A stretch of 64,000 bases of DNA from Bradyrhizobium hereditatis (GTDB lineage Bacteria; Pseudomonadota; Alphaproteobacteria; Rhizobiales; Xanthobacteraceae): positions 1-64,000 of the forward strand of contig NZ_JAGKJK010000007.1 in assembly GCF_020329435.1 (NCBI RefSeq). The letters are read 5' to 3'. Made by a program: the position numbers and the translations under genes. The notes beneath the pieces are model-generated. The model did no database searches. It was not told the DNA's origin and saw only the letters and a list, made by a program, of their open reading frames with translations. Positions within the stretch are counted from its first letter, which is position 1. Each line of letters begins with the position of its first letter. Below, in pieces: positions 25,366 through 33,879 of this stretch.

Positions 25366-25887
25366 TCAGGCGGCGTTTGTTTTGGGCGCGGCCGGTTCGG
25401 TGCCCGCCTTTGCCAGTGCGTCGCGAAGTTTCTGCTCCTTGCTGTCGTCCAGCGATGTCTTGAGCACGGTGCCGCCGGCGTCCTGAATCTCCCGCAGCAC
25501 CTTGTCCGGGGTCATGTTCTTAATGAGGACGAACAGCGCGGCGTTGCCCGGTTGAAGCGTGTCCGAAAGTTTCTTCATGAAAGCATCGTCGATGCCGTAG
25601 TCCGATAGCGCACCTCCGAGGGCGCCGGATGCCGCACCCAGGGCAACGCCGAGCAGGGGATTGAGAAAGATCACACCGATCAGAAGTCCCCAGAAGCTGC
25701 CCGATACGGCACCGATCGCCGTCGTGTTCACGAGCTGGTTCAGCTTGACGGGACCGGCTTCCGTCTTCACGGCGATCACTGCATCGCTGAGCGAAATCAG
25801 ATATTCCTTCTGCAGCTTGAACAGACGCTGCCGCACCTCTTCGGCCTTCGCTTCGGACGGATAGATGATCGCGATGAGATCTGACAT
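25366..25887 (-). CDS. DUF1269 membrane-associated protein
   Basis: A 173-residue protein of the DUF1269 family: a soluble ferredoxin-like first part (MSDLIAIIYPSEAKAEEVRQ), a glycine-rich hydrophobic hairpin (GAVSGSFWGLLIGVIFLNPL, GVALGAASGALGGALSDYG) and an acidic, helical end. The glycine-zipper-like segment suggests membrane insertion. Function is unknown; relatives are often stress-induced. GAGGATACAGAG lies before the ATG. Confidence 0.85.
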   Translation of the reverse strand: MSDLIAIIYPSEAKAEEVRQRLFKLQKEYLISLSDAVIAVKTEAGPVKLNQLVNTTAIGAVSGSFWGLLIGVIFLNPLLGVALGAASGALGGALSDYGIDDAFMKKLSDTLQPGNAALFVLIKNMTPDKVLREIQDAGGTVLKTSLDDSKEQKLRDALAKAGTEPAAPKTNAA

Positions 25888-26268
25888 CTCTGTATCCTCC
25901 TGCTCGACATAATGGGCTTGATGTCGGCCGCAACGGGCGCCTTTGACGGGTCAACACTCCTTTCGCCGCGCAATTGGCGGCTTGCTGAGGCGAGTCCGTC
26001 GGTGACAAGAAAAGCGATCCGGCAGAGCCGTCGATGTGTCGGCGGAGAGCGGCCGGGTCGCATGATGGCCGTGCGGCTCGACGCCTACGGTATCACAACC
26101 TGCGGGCGATCAGATCACGCTTCGCTGATCGCGCTCATCAAACCGTGACGGCGCTCGGTCGAATTGGCTTCTAATTCGCCACGCTTTGCATCCTCATCGC
26201 GACGGCAATTTGTCACGAAGTTTTGTAGGGGGACTCACTTGGCGCAAACCAACTTTTAGGTTGTGTGA

Positions 26269-26297
26269 TTGACACCATACACTTTGCGGGGTTACGT
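26269..26297 (+). promoter_or_regulatory. Possible sigma-70-type promoter for the glutaminase operon
   Basis: TTGACA (26269-26274), 17-base spacer, then TTACGT (26292-26297): good -35, weak -10. It lies about 125 bases before the glutaminase start. The remainder of the 25888-26419 gap shows only a weak inverted repeat (gagcgatcgacgg/...gatcgtttctc) and no credible gene. Confidence 0.3.
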
Positions 26298-26419
26298 TCT
26301 TTAGCAAGCAGAACAAAGCTGAGCGATCGACGGAGATCGTTTCTCAGCGCGTGACTAGTGTTGCCCGAGCGGCTCGATCCTTCTCGAACGGGATTGTTGA
26401 AGCCGGATGGAGGAGTCCA

Positions 26420-27418
26420 ATGGACTTTCCTTCGATCGCGGAACAAGCAGAGCGGCCTTACATCTCGACCGGGCATCTGCCTGAGCCGGAAATGGTTCAG
26501 AAGCTGGTGTCTGACGCCCATAGGCGTTTCCAGTCGAACGGCGACGGACACAATTCGCAAGTCTATCCCGCTCTTGCCAGGGTCCCGCGAGAACTGTTCG
26601 GCGTTTGCGTCGTTGGCACCAGCGGGCGCGTCTACGAGGCTGGAGATACCGAATACAAATTCTCGATCATGAGCGTGTCGAAACCGTTCGTGTTCGCGCT
26701 GGTCTGCGAAACGATCGGTCCGGAGGAGGCGCGCGCAAGGCTGGGGGCGAACGCCACAGGCTTGCCATTCAACTCGCTTGCCGCCATCGAGCAGGGCGCC
26801 GGCCGCACCAATCCAATGGTGAACGCAGGCGCGATCGCGACGACGAGCCTCGTGCCGGGGCTTACGATGGAAGGTCAATGGCAATTCATTCACGACGGAC
26901 TGTCGCGCTTTGCGGGCCGCAAGCTTGCGCTCAACGAGGAGGTCTACGCTTCGGCGTCGCAGACGAACTATCGCAACCGGAGTATCGCGCGGCTGCTGCA
27001 AAGCTACGATCGCATCTATTGTGACCCCAAGCAGGCCACCGACCTCTACACCAGGCAATGCTCGCTGAACGTCAGCGCCAGGGATCTGGCGGTGATGGGC
27101 GCGACGCTGGCGGATGGCGGCGTGAATCCGGTAACCAAGCAACGCGTCGTCGATGCGGCCGTTTGCCATTATGTGCTGACGGTGATGATTACCGCGGGAC
27201 TCTATGAGACGTCGGGCGACTGGCTCTACGACATTGGCCTGCCGGGCAAAAGCGGAATCGGCGGCGGCATCGTCGCGGTATCACCGGGCAAGGGCGGCTT
27301 CGGGACTTTCGCGCCACCGCTTGATGCGGCGGGCAACAGTGTGAAGGGGCAACTGGCGGCGAAATTCCTGTCGCAGCGGCTCGGAATGGACCTGTTCGTC
27401 TCGCAACCGGAAGATTGA
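26420..27418 (+). CDS. glsA: Glutaminase (serine beta-lactamase-fold, YbaS/GlsA type)
   Basis: A 332-residue glutaminase converting L-glutamine to glutamate and ammonia. The SxxK dyad is S85-V-S-K88 in FSIMSVSKPF; other family signatures are NPMVNAGAIATTS, YRNRSIARLL and LPGKSGIGGGIVAVSPGKGG. The ATG at 26420 with GGATGGAGGAGTCC upstream is chosen over a longer frame with no family match. In enteric bacteria such glutaminases protect against acid through the ammonia released; the downstream MFS pump and HdeD gene make a similar role plausible here. Confidence 0.93.
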   Translation: MDFPSIAEQAERPYISTGHLPEPEMVQKLVSDAHRRFQSNGDGHNSQVYPALARVPRELFGVCVVGTSGRVYEAGDTEYKFSIMSVSKPFVFALVCETIGPEEARARLGANATGLPFNSLAAIEQGAGRTNPMVNAGAIATTSLVPGLTMEGQWQFIHDGLSRFAGRKLALNEEVYASASQTNYRNRSIARLLQSYDRIYCDPKQATDLYTRQCSLNVSARDLAVMGATLADGGVNPVTKQRVVDAAVCHYVLTVMITAGLYETSGDWLYDIGLPGKSGIGGGIVAVSPGKGGFGTFAPPLDAAGNSVKGQLAAKFLSQRLGMDLFVSQPED

Positions 27419-27491
27419 AGCAGATGCGGAGTGGATTGCTTAGGGCCATTGCGGCCGAGCAATCCGAAACCGAGTAGATCGGGAGGACACC

Positions 27492-29141
27492 ATGGCAACG
27501 CACTCGATACCGATCGGAGCGATCCGGGAACGAGCGCGCGAGTCATGGGTGCCGATGATCGCGATAGCGCTCGGCCAGATGATCATGTCCTTCAACGTCG
27601 CCTCGCTTCCGGTCGCGCTCGGCGGCATGGTCAAAAGTTTTGGTGTCCCGCCGACCACGGTCGCCACCGGCATCGTGGCCTATTCGATGCTGGTGGCCGG
27701 TTTCGTGATGCTCGGCGCCAAGCTCGCACAACGGTTCGGTGCCTTGCAGGTGTTCCGCTTCGCCGTCGTCCTGTTCTGCGCATCGCAGATCCTGATGACG
27801 TTCAGCCCGACGGCGGCGCTGATGATCACGGCGCAGGCGCTTTGCGGCGCGGCGGGGGCGGTCATCGTGCCGTCTCTGGTGGCGCTGATCGCCGAGAACT
27901 ATACGGGGCGGCAGCAGGCGACGGCGGTCGGCGCGCTCGGCTCGGCGCGAGCGGCTGCCGGCGTTCTTGCATTCGTTATCGGTGGCGTGCTCGGCACCTA
28001 TATCGGCTGGCGCCCGGCGTTCGGAATCCTGATCGCCGTTTCCGCCATTGTCTTTCTGCTGAGCTTCCGCCTCAAGCGCGACTACGGGCGGCCCGAGGTG
28101 CAGATCGACCTGACGGGCGTCGTGCTGGCAGCGGCGGCGATCGTTCTGATCAGTTTCGGCTTCAACAATCTGAACGGATGGGGCCTCGTGCTGGCGACCG
28201 CCAATGCGCCGTTCAATCTGCTCGGCCTTTCGCCGGCGCCTGTCATGATCGTTCTCGGCGTCATGCTTGGGCAGGCCTTCCTGATGTGGACGCACCGCCG
28301 CCAGGCGGCCGGACGGACGCCGCTATTGGCGCTTGAGGTGATCGATTCTCCGGAGGAGCGCTGCGCGGTATACGCGCTGTTTGCGGTGGTCGCGCTGGAA
28401 GCCGCGCTGAATTTCTCGGTGCCGCTCTACATCCAGATCGTCCAGGGCCGCACGCCGATGGCGACTGCGATTGCGATGATGCCGTTCAACCTGACGGTGC
28501 TCTTCACCGCAATGCTGGTCGTCAATCTCTATGACCGGCTGACGCCGCGGCAGATCGGCCGTTATGGTTTCATGCTCTGTACCGTCGGTCTGGTGTGGCT
28601 TGCCTTCGTCGTGCGCAACGACTGGAGCGAGGTTCCCGTGCTGGTCGGGCTCATTCTGTTCGGCATCGGTCAGGGGGCGCTGGTGACCCTGCTGTTCAAC
28701 GTGCTGGTCACGGCTTCGCCCAAGGAATTGGCAGGTGACGTCGGTTCACTCAGGGGCACTACGCAAAATCTGGCCAGCGCAGTCGGAACGGCGGTGGCCG
28801 GCGCGCTGCTGGTCGGTCTGTTGAGCACGATCGTGCTGGGCCAGATTGCGGCGAATCCCGTACTGCCAAAGGAGATTCAGAGCCAGGTCGATCTCGACAA
28901 CATCAACTTCGTCGGCAACGACCGGCTGCGTAGCGTGATGGAGGGCACGACCGCCACGCCGCAGCAGGTCGAGGAAGCCGTGCGTGTGAATACCGAGGCG
29001 CGGCTGCGCGCCTTGAGGATCGGACTTCTGATCATGGCCGGGCTTGCGCTGCTGGCGATCATCCCGGCGGGCCGGCTGCCCAACTACTTGCCTGGCGAGA
29101 TCCCGAGTGATGCGCCCGGCAGCCGATTGAGATCGGGCTGA
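27492..29141 (+). CDS. MFS transporter, DHA2-type (14 helices predicted)
   Basis: A 549-residue major-facilitator protein. The first helix follows ESWVPMIAIALGQMIMSFN. The loop 2-3 motif is GAKLAQRFGALQVFRF; the antiporter-like motif GSARAAAGVLAFVIGGVLG lies in helix 5. Length and the central pair of extra helices suggest the 14-helix DHA2 drug/H+ antiporter group. A long periplasmic or cytosolic loop (NPVLPKEIQSQVDLDNINFV...) precedes the last helix. GATCGGGAGGACACC precedes the ATG. It is 73 bases after the glutaminase and may be in its operon; substrate unknown. Confidence 0.88.
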   Translation: MATHSIPIGAIRERARESWVPMIAIALGQMIMSFNVASLPVALGGMVKSFGVPPTTVATGIVAYSMLVAGFVMLGAKLAQRFGALQVFRFAVVLFCASQILMTFSPTAALMITAQALCGAAGAVIVPSLVALIAENYTGRQQATAVGALGSARAAAGVLAFVIGGVLGTYIGWRPAFGILIAVSAIVFLLSFRLKRDYGRPEVQIDLTGVVLAAAAIVLISFGFNNLNGWGLVLATANAPFNLLGLSPAPVMIVLGVMLGQAFLMWTHRRQAAGRTPLLALEVIDSPEERCAVYALFAVVALEAALNFSVPLYIQIVQGRTPMATAIAMMPFNLTVLFTAMLVVNLYDRLTPRQIGRYGFMLCTVGLVWLAFVVRNDWSEVPVLVGLILFGIGQGALVTLLFNVLVTASPKELAGDVGSLRGTTQNLASAVGTAVAGALLVGLLSTIVLGQIAANPVLPKEIQSQVDLDNINFVGNDRLRSVMEGTTATPQQVEEAVRVNTEARLRALRIGLLIMAGLALLAIIPAGRLPNYLPGEIPSDAPGSRLRSG

Positions 29142-29190
29142 TCAGTACGAGCATGCGAGGGGGAGGGGCGCCCCGAGAAGGAGAACAACA

Positions 29191-29514
29191 ATGGATGCAA
29201 TCGACCGTCGCATGGCGCTCCGGACTCTGGTGTGCGGTGCCGTTGCTGCCGGCTTGGGCGCAAGCCTGCTAGCTGATGTGGCCGAGGCGATGCCGCTCGC
29301 GATGCAGAAGGATCCCGGAAGGGATGCTGGAGAATTCAAGCTGGAAGCTCAAGGCCCTGGCACGCGGCCGCCTGGATCACCGCCTGGACGGCCGCCTGGA
29401 CGGCCGCCCGCGCGGCCGTCGCGTCCTCCCCCTCACTGGAATCGCCGTCGGCGTCGCCGTTGGGTCTGCTGGTGGCACCGCGGCCGTCGCCGCTGCGGCT
29501 GGCGATGGAGATAA
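29191..29514 (+). CDS. Small exported Pro/Arg-rich protein
   Basis: A 107-residue protein with a Tat-like N-terminus (DRRMALRTLVCGAVAAGLGASL, cleavage near VAEA) followed by PPGRPPGRPPARP repeats and an Arg/Trp/Cys tail (RRRRRWVCWWHRGRRRCGWRW). Similar short proteins with a WVCWWxxGRRxCGWRW tail recur in Bradyrhizobium; none has a known role to my knowledge. GAGAAGGAGAAC precedes the ATG. It may bind nucleic acid, cell envelope polyanions or metal, but that is speculation. Confidence 0.65.
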   Translation: MDAIDRRMALRTLVCGAVAAGLGASLLADVAEAMPLAMQKDPGRDAGEFKLEAQGPGTRPPGSPPGRPPGRPPARPSRPPPHWNRRRRRRWVCWWHRGRRRCGWRWR

Positions 29515-29555
29515 CGGAGCTCAAGGTCGGTGCGACCTGAAGCGAGGACAATGAC

Positions 29556-30125
29556 ATGACGACATATGACAGCAGTTCGCGAACGGGCGTCGGCAGTCTG
29601 CCGACGCCGCCGCTATGGATCTGTATTCTGCTGGGGCTGGTCTTGGTCGCGTCGGGAATCCTGGTTCTCGGCGACATCATGCTGGTCACGCTGATCAGCA
29701 CCGTCTTCATCGGCTGGGTAGCGATCATCGCAGGCGCGTTTGAGATCGTCCACGCCTTTTGGACCAAGGGATGGGGAGGGTTTGTCTGGCAGGTGCTGCT
29801 CGGCATACTGTACATCGCTTTTGGCATTGTGCTGGTGGGCCAGCCGATCGCCAGCGCGCTGATTCTCACCTATGTCCTCGGCTTGGTGCTCGCCATCTCC
29901 GGCTTCGTTCGCATCCTGCTCGGTGTCACCCATTGGCGGGAAGCTGGCTGGATCATGCTGCTGTCAGGCATATTCGGACTGCTGGCCGGCTTCGTCATCC
30001 TGACGGGATTTCCAATGACGGGCTTGTGGGTCATTGGATTTCTGCTCGGCGTCGACCTGATATCCCATGGGCTTGGGTGGCTGGCGTATGCGTGGAAGCC
30101 CGCCGTGGCAGTTAGCAGCACATAG
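29556..30125 (+). CDS. HdeD-family membrane protein
   Basis: A 189-residue protein with six membrane helices in three pairs (for example LWICILLGLVLVASGILVLG, VWQVLLGILYIAFGIVLVG, AGWIMLLSGIFGLLAGFVIL), the three-fold DUF308 pattern of HdeD. In E. coli HdeD supports acid resistance at high cell density. ATG at 29556 (ATGACGACA); another ATG five bases earlier is out of frame. It lies in the same orientation as the MFS and Arg-rich genes with short gaps. Confidence 0.85.
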   Translation: MTTYDSSSRTGVGSLPTPPLWICILLGLVLVASGILVLGDIMLVTLISTVFIGWVAIIAGAFEIVHAFWTKGWGGFVWQVLLGILYIAFGIVLVGQPIASALILTYVLGLVLAISGFVRILLGVTHWREAGWIMLLSGIFGLLAGFVILTGFPMTGLWVIGFLLGVDLISHGLGWLAYAWKPAVAVSST

Positions 30126-30221
30126 TGGTATTGTGCCGACCCGGGTCCGACGCGGTCAACCGCGGAGGCGGTGGCTGTTGTTATTCCTCGCGGGCCGGCG
30201 CGCTACGCGGAGGGCAGCTCT

Positions 30222-31598
30222 ATGTGCCAAAGACATTGGCGTCGGGCCGTCAAAATCCTGGCGATGGCCATCGCCTTGAGCCTCATGACGGCTCTACTCC
30301 CTGCGCAAGCGCAGCAAGGTGCGGCTGTACTGTTTCAGAACGTCCGCATCTTCGATGGAAGGAGCGATGCGCTTTCGGGCGCGTCTAATGTCCTGGTCAG
30401 GGGCAACAAGATCGAGAAGATCTCCCCTGTAGCGACGCCAATCGATGCTGGGCAAACAGTCGCGATAGACGGGACAGGACGCGTGCTGATGCCCGGCCTG
30501 ATCGACGTGCATTGGCACGCGATGTTGATCCGCCCCACGCCCGCGGACGCCATAGCGGGCGATGTCGGCTACAACAATCTTCTTGCGGCTGCGGAAGCGA
30601 CGGACACGCTGATGCGGGGCTTCACCACCGTTCGCGACGTGGGCGGGCCGGCCTTTGGACTCAAGCAAGCCATAGATGAGGGCGTCGTCCCCGGTCCTCG
30701 CATCTACCCGTCCGGTGCCATGATCACGGTCACCAGCGGCCATGGCGACTTCCGGCAGCATTCCGACCTACCGCGAACGATCGGCGGCATGCTCACCCGC
30801 ATGGAGCAGATCGGCGGCAGTATGGTCGCCGATAGTCCCGATGAGGTGCGGGTGCGCGTGCGCGAGCAACTCATGCAGGGGGCGTCACAGATCAAGTTGA
30901 CGGCGGGCGGCGGGGTATCATCGCCTTTCAGTCCGATCGACGCCGTCACCTTCACCGAACCCGAATTGCGAGCGGCGGTCGAAGCGGCCGAGAATTGGGG
31001 CACATACGTCGTCGCGCATGCCTTTACGCCGGCTGCGATCCAACGGTCTATTGCCGCTGGCGTGAAGTGTATCGAGCACGGGTTTCTGATGGACGATGCA
31101 ACCGCCAAGCTGATCGCCGAGAAGGGCGTTTGGCTGAGCTTGCAGCCGCTCCCCGAGGAGATGAGGCAAGGCCTTCCCGAGGGTTCAGTTCAGCGAGCCA
31201 AGGCGGATGAGGTCTGGCCGGGCATAAGCAGGGCATACGAGTTTGCGAAGAAGTACAAGCTCAAGACGGCGTGGGGTACCGATGTTCTGTTCTCCCGCGC
31301 GCTGGCCCAGCGCCAGGGGGCAATTCTGGCCTCGCTTGTCCGTTGGTACACGCCCGCCGAGGCACTCGCAATGGCGACAGGGACGAACGGCGAATTGCTG
31401 ACGCTATCCGGTAAGCGCAACCCCTATCCGGGCAAGCTCGGCGTAGTCGAGGAGGGCGCGCTGGCCGACCTGCTGCTGGTGGACGGCAATCCGATCGAGA
31501 ACATCAAGCTGATAGAGGATCCGTCCAAGAATTTCCTGGTGATCATGAAGGACGGGAAGGTTCACAAGAATCTCATTGCCAGCGGCAAGCGAAACTAG
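30222..31598 (+). CDS. Exported amidohydrolase (imidazolonepropionase/prolidase-like)
   Basis: A 458-residue amidohydrolase-superfamily enzyme with an N-terminal signal (ALSLMTALLPAQAQQ). Metal ligands: LIDVHWHAM (HxH), the carboxylated-Lys candidate in QIKLTAGGG, VVAHAF, CIEHGFLMD and TAWGTDVLF (metal Asp). The C-terminal strand GALADLLLVDGNPIENI is typical. Relatives cleave dipeptides with C-terminal Arg/Lys/Pro or are drug- or carbaryl-like hydrolases. The ATG at 30222 follows GCGGAGGGCAG. It lies 97 bases after hdeD. The following 31599-31722 holds nothing obvious. Confidence 0.85.
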   Translation: MCQRHWRRAVKILAMAIALSLMTALLPAQAQQGAAVLFQNVRIFDGRSDALSGASNVLVRGNKIEKISPVATPIDAGQTVAIDGTGRVLMPGLIDVHWHAMLIRPTPADAIAGDVGYNNLLAAAEATDTLMRGFTTVRDVGGPAFGLKQAIDEGVVPGPRIYPSGAMITVTSGHGDFRQHSDLPRTIGGMLTRMEQIGGSMVADSPDEVRVRVREQLMQGASQIKLTAGGGVSSPFSPIDAVTFTEPELRAAVEAAENWGTYVVAHAFTPAAIQRSIAAGVKCIEHGFLMDDATAKLIAEKGVWLSLQPLPEEMRQGLPEGSVQRAKADEVWPGISRAYEFAKKYKLKTAWGTDVLFSRALAQRQGAILASLVRWYTPAEALAMATGTNGELLTLSGKRNPYPGKLGVVEEGALADLLLVDGNPIENIKLIEDPSKNFLVIMKDGKVHKNLIASGKRN

Positions 31599-31722
31599 GG
31601 CACGCACTCATTCACCGACATTCGTGAGCGCGGCTTGATCGATGTCCGCTATCCGGCGCTTTGCGGACTCAAACCAGACGTCGCCTGAAATCTGCAATGG
31701 GTTATGAGTGGCCCACTGATAG

Positions 31723-32484
31723 TCACCTCTGATGCTGGGCAATGATCCGGCCGGATAGCCAGAATGAACCGGATATCACGCCACCTACCGCAGGCACGCC
31801 GGGGAGTAGATTTGAGTCAATCACCACGTCATAAGCGCCGCCGAGTGTTTCGACCAGAGCCCAATAAAACGCGCGGCCCGTCAGCACATTGATCTTCTCG
31901 TCCGCAGCAAGCACGTGACCAGCGAAAATCGCCCGCGCCTGCGGCCGAACGGTGGAATCACCAGCCGGTGTGAACAGGCCAGAGGGGATGAACGACTGCG
32001 ACGCATACTTGAGATCGCCCGTCTGGCCTGTCTCGTAGGCGGCTACTGTTTCGAACGCGGCGATCTCGTGAGCGAACGCCGCAATCTGAACCTCCTTTCG
32101 CGCTGGCAGCGACAGCCCTTCGTGCAGTCGGTAGTCCGGCGCATCGAAAACGAACGGGTAACACCCGCTGTCGGACGCGTCGCCCGCGGGGTCGGCCCAG
32201 CCGTGGAAGGAGCCGTCCAGTTCGCTTGGCCCGGTCGAAGGGAGCCGAGCAGTCAGCCCGACCAGGACGGCTGATCGGCCAGCGTAGTGGGGGTTTATGC
32301 CGATGAGTTCGTTGTCCGCGTTTACCTGAAGCCAAATTTCCGCTCCGCTCGGGTCCGACCAACGATAGTACACGCCACTCGGAGCGGCCGACCGTTCCGC
32401 AAGGGGGCCGACGCGATCCACCAACGCATTCATGTCCTCCGCGGACGCGACAGGCAGGCCTATCGTCGAAAAATTGGACGCCAT
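31723..32484 (-). CDS. Hypothetical protein, unrecognised
   Basis: A 253-residue soluble protein without signal peptide or membrane segment. It opens MASNFSTIGLPVASAEDMNALV and contains YYRWSDPSGAEIWLQVNADNE, which recalls the strands of VOC-like folds but without clear metal residues. The middle and C-terminal parts (KEVQIAAFAHEIAAFET; FAGHVLAADEKINVLTGRAFYWALVETLGG) recall a DUF-type hydrolase or structural domain. I cannot assign a family. Composition resembles the neighbours. AAGGGGATTCC before the ATG supports translation. Confidence 0.6.
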   Translation of the reverse strand: MASNFSTIGLPVASAEDMNALVDRVGPLAERSAAPSGVYYRWSDPSGAEIWLQVNADNELIGINPHYAGRSAVLVGLTARLPSTGPSELDGSFHGWADPAGDASDSGCYPFVFDAPDYRLHEGLSLPARKEVQIAAFAHEIAAFETVAAYETGQTGDLKYASQSFIPSGLFTPAGDSTVRPQARAIFAGHVLAADEKINVLTGRAFYWALVETLGGAYDVVIDSNLLPGVPAVGGVISGSFWLSGRIIAQHQR

Positions 32485-32807
32485 GGAATCCCCTTACTCA
32501 ATCCTAGCTGCGACTGACGACCGTCAATGAGCTTCGCGAGCGGCCGTTCCCGGAGGCATATCACGGTCGGAGCGACATGCGAGTCTAAGCTTTGCCAAAT
32601 GGGGCAATCTCGATTGATGATCTCATCGAAATGGATGGATTGCCGCGCCGAATAACTGCTCCGGGTTCATTGGCGTCGGTCTAGTCTTCGAAGGTATGCC
32701 TGCTATCCGGCGACCTCTCACCGGTTCGACTTAGCCACCTTCCTGGCTGACGTTCCAGAACGGCGTCGCGGTGGTGCAGCGAAGCCAGGTGCGACAGGAA
32801 CGGCATC
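32485..32807. other. Gap with no recognisable feature
   Basis: No credible ORF, hairpin terminator or dispersed repeat seen. It lies upstream of the unrecognised gene (its promoter should be here, on the minus strand) and downstream of the lipid-kinase gene. Confidence 0.5.
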
Positions 32808-33749
32808 CTACGACCGATTGACCGCCGCCACCTTCAGATGAAACGGCAGCATCGTGACAGACATCGGCAATTGGCCGATGCTTTCGCCATCGACGTCGGC
32901 GCGGACCATGGTGTCGCTGTCGATGCTGATCCGGCTCGCGTGGCGGCGCGTGACCTTCGGATGCGCCAGATAGCTGCCATCGCCAAGGTTGGGGACGATC
33001 TTGGTCAGGGTCTCCCAATGTCCGATGTCGCCGACCATGATCAGGTCGAGCTTGCGGTCGCCGGGGTCGGCGCCTGGCGCGAGCATCAGGCCTTCGCCCG
33101 CACCATCGAAGCTGCACAGCATCAAGGACCACATCGCCAGCCTCTGCTCGGCCTCGTCGTCGATCCGGACGCGATAGAAGCGCGGGCTGTAAGTCAGTGA
33201 CGTGAACGCTGTCATCAGGACGTAGCTGAGCGGGCCGAGCCGCTTTAAGAGCGGCACCCGTTGCGCGCGCCAGGAAATCGTGGCGGCCGCGCCGACGATC
33301 GCGAGCACGAAGCCGTAGCGCGTCACTTGATCGCCTGCGTAGCCCCTGACATCGGCGCGAAACACATCGACGTCTCGCGTGTGCCCCATGGCGATCGCCT
33401 TGCAGGCCTCGCCGAGCGAGAGCTGGCCGAACGAGCGGCACAGTTCGTTCGATGTGCCGCCGGGCAGCTGCGCCAGCACGATGTCGGGGGCGATCGGCCG
33501 GTCGTCCGAGATCACACCGTTCATCATCTCGCTGAACGTGCCGTCACCGCCGACGGAGATCAGGCGCTGGTAACCGCCAACGACGGCTTCCTGCGCCAGC
33601 GCTGTCGCATGATTGGGCGCGCGGGTCACGGCAACGTCAGCACTTTTGAGCGGGCCAAGATGCTTTTCGAGTTCGGCCAGCATCTGCGGCCAGCGTTTGC
33701 CGCAATTGCCCTTGTTCGCCATCGGATTGACGATGATCTTGGTTTTCAC
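32808..33749 (-). CDS. Diacylglycerol-kinase-family lipid kinase
   Basis: A 313-residue DagK/YegS-type kinase. The ATP site is VGGDGTFSEMMNGV (GGDGT at 67-71), followed by LPGGTSNELCRSFG; the C-terminal domain contains YRVRIDDEA and VRADVDGESIGQLP (the DG-binding/metal region). Chosen start is GTG at 33749, opening MKTKIIVNPMANKG (the usual first strand) with GGAG 8 bases upstream; a further 30 codons upstream are not conserved-looking. Likely phosphorylates diacylglycerol, a sphingoid-like base or another lipid at the inner membrane. Confidence 0.88.
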   Translation of the reverse strand: MKTKIIVNPMANKGNCGKRWPQMLAELEKHLGPLKSADVAVTRAPNHATALAQEAVVGGYQRLISVGGDGTFSEMMNGVISDDRPIAPDIVLAQLPGGTSNELCRSFGQLSLGEACKAIAMGHTRDVDVFRADVRGYAGDQVTRYGFVLAIVGAAATISWRAQRVPLLKRLGPLSYVLMTAFTSLTYSPRFYRVRIDDEAEQRLAMWSLMLCSFDGAGEGLMLAPGADPGDRKLDLIMVGDIGHWETLTKIVPNLGDGSYLAHPKVTRRHASRISIDSDTMVRADVDGESIGQLPMSVTMLPFHLKVAAVNRS

Positions 33750-33879
33750 GGTTATCTCCGCTTGCGAAGACAATCGTGCCAGCTTGATCTTGGCGCGGCC
33801 GCGAATCAACCGCAAAGCGAAGGTTCGCAAGTGCAACAAATGCTGCGGCGCGTTCTATCGAATCGCAGCGCGGCGTCCC

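Noticed and set aside
25912..26148. A 78-codon frame between the DUF1269 and glutaminase genes
   Set aside because: No ribosome site, no recognisable family, ordinary shadow composition.
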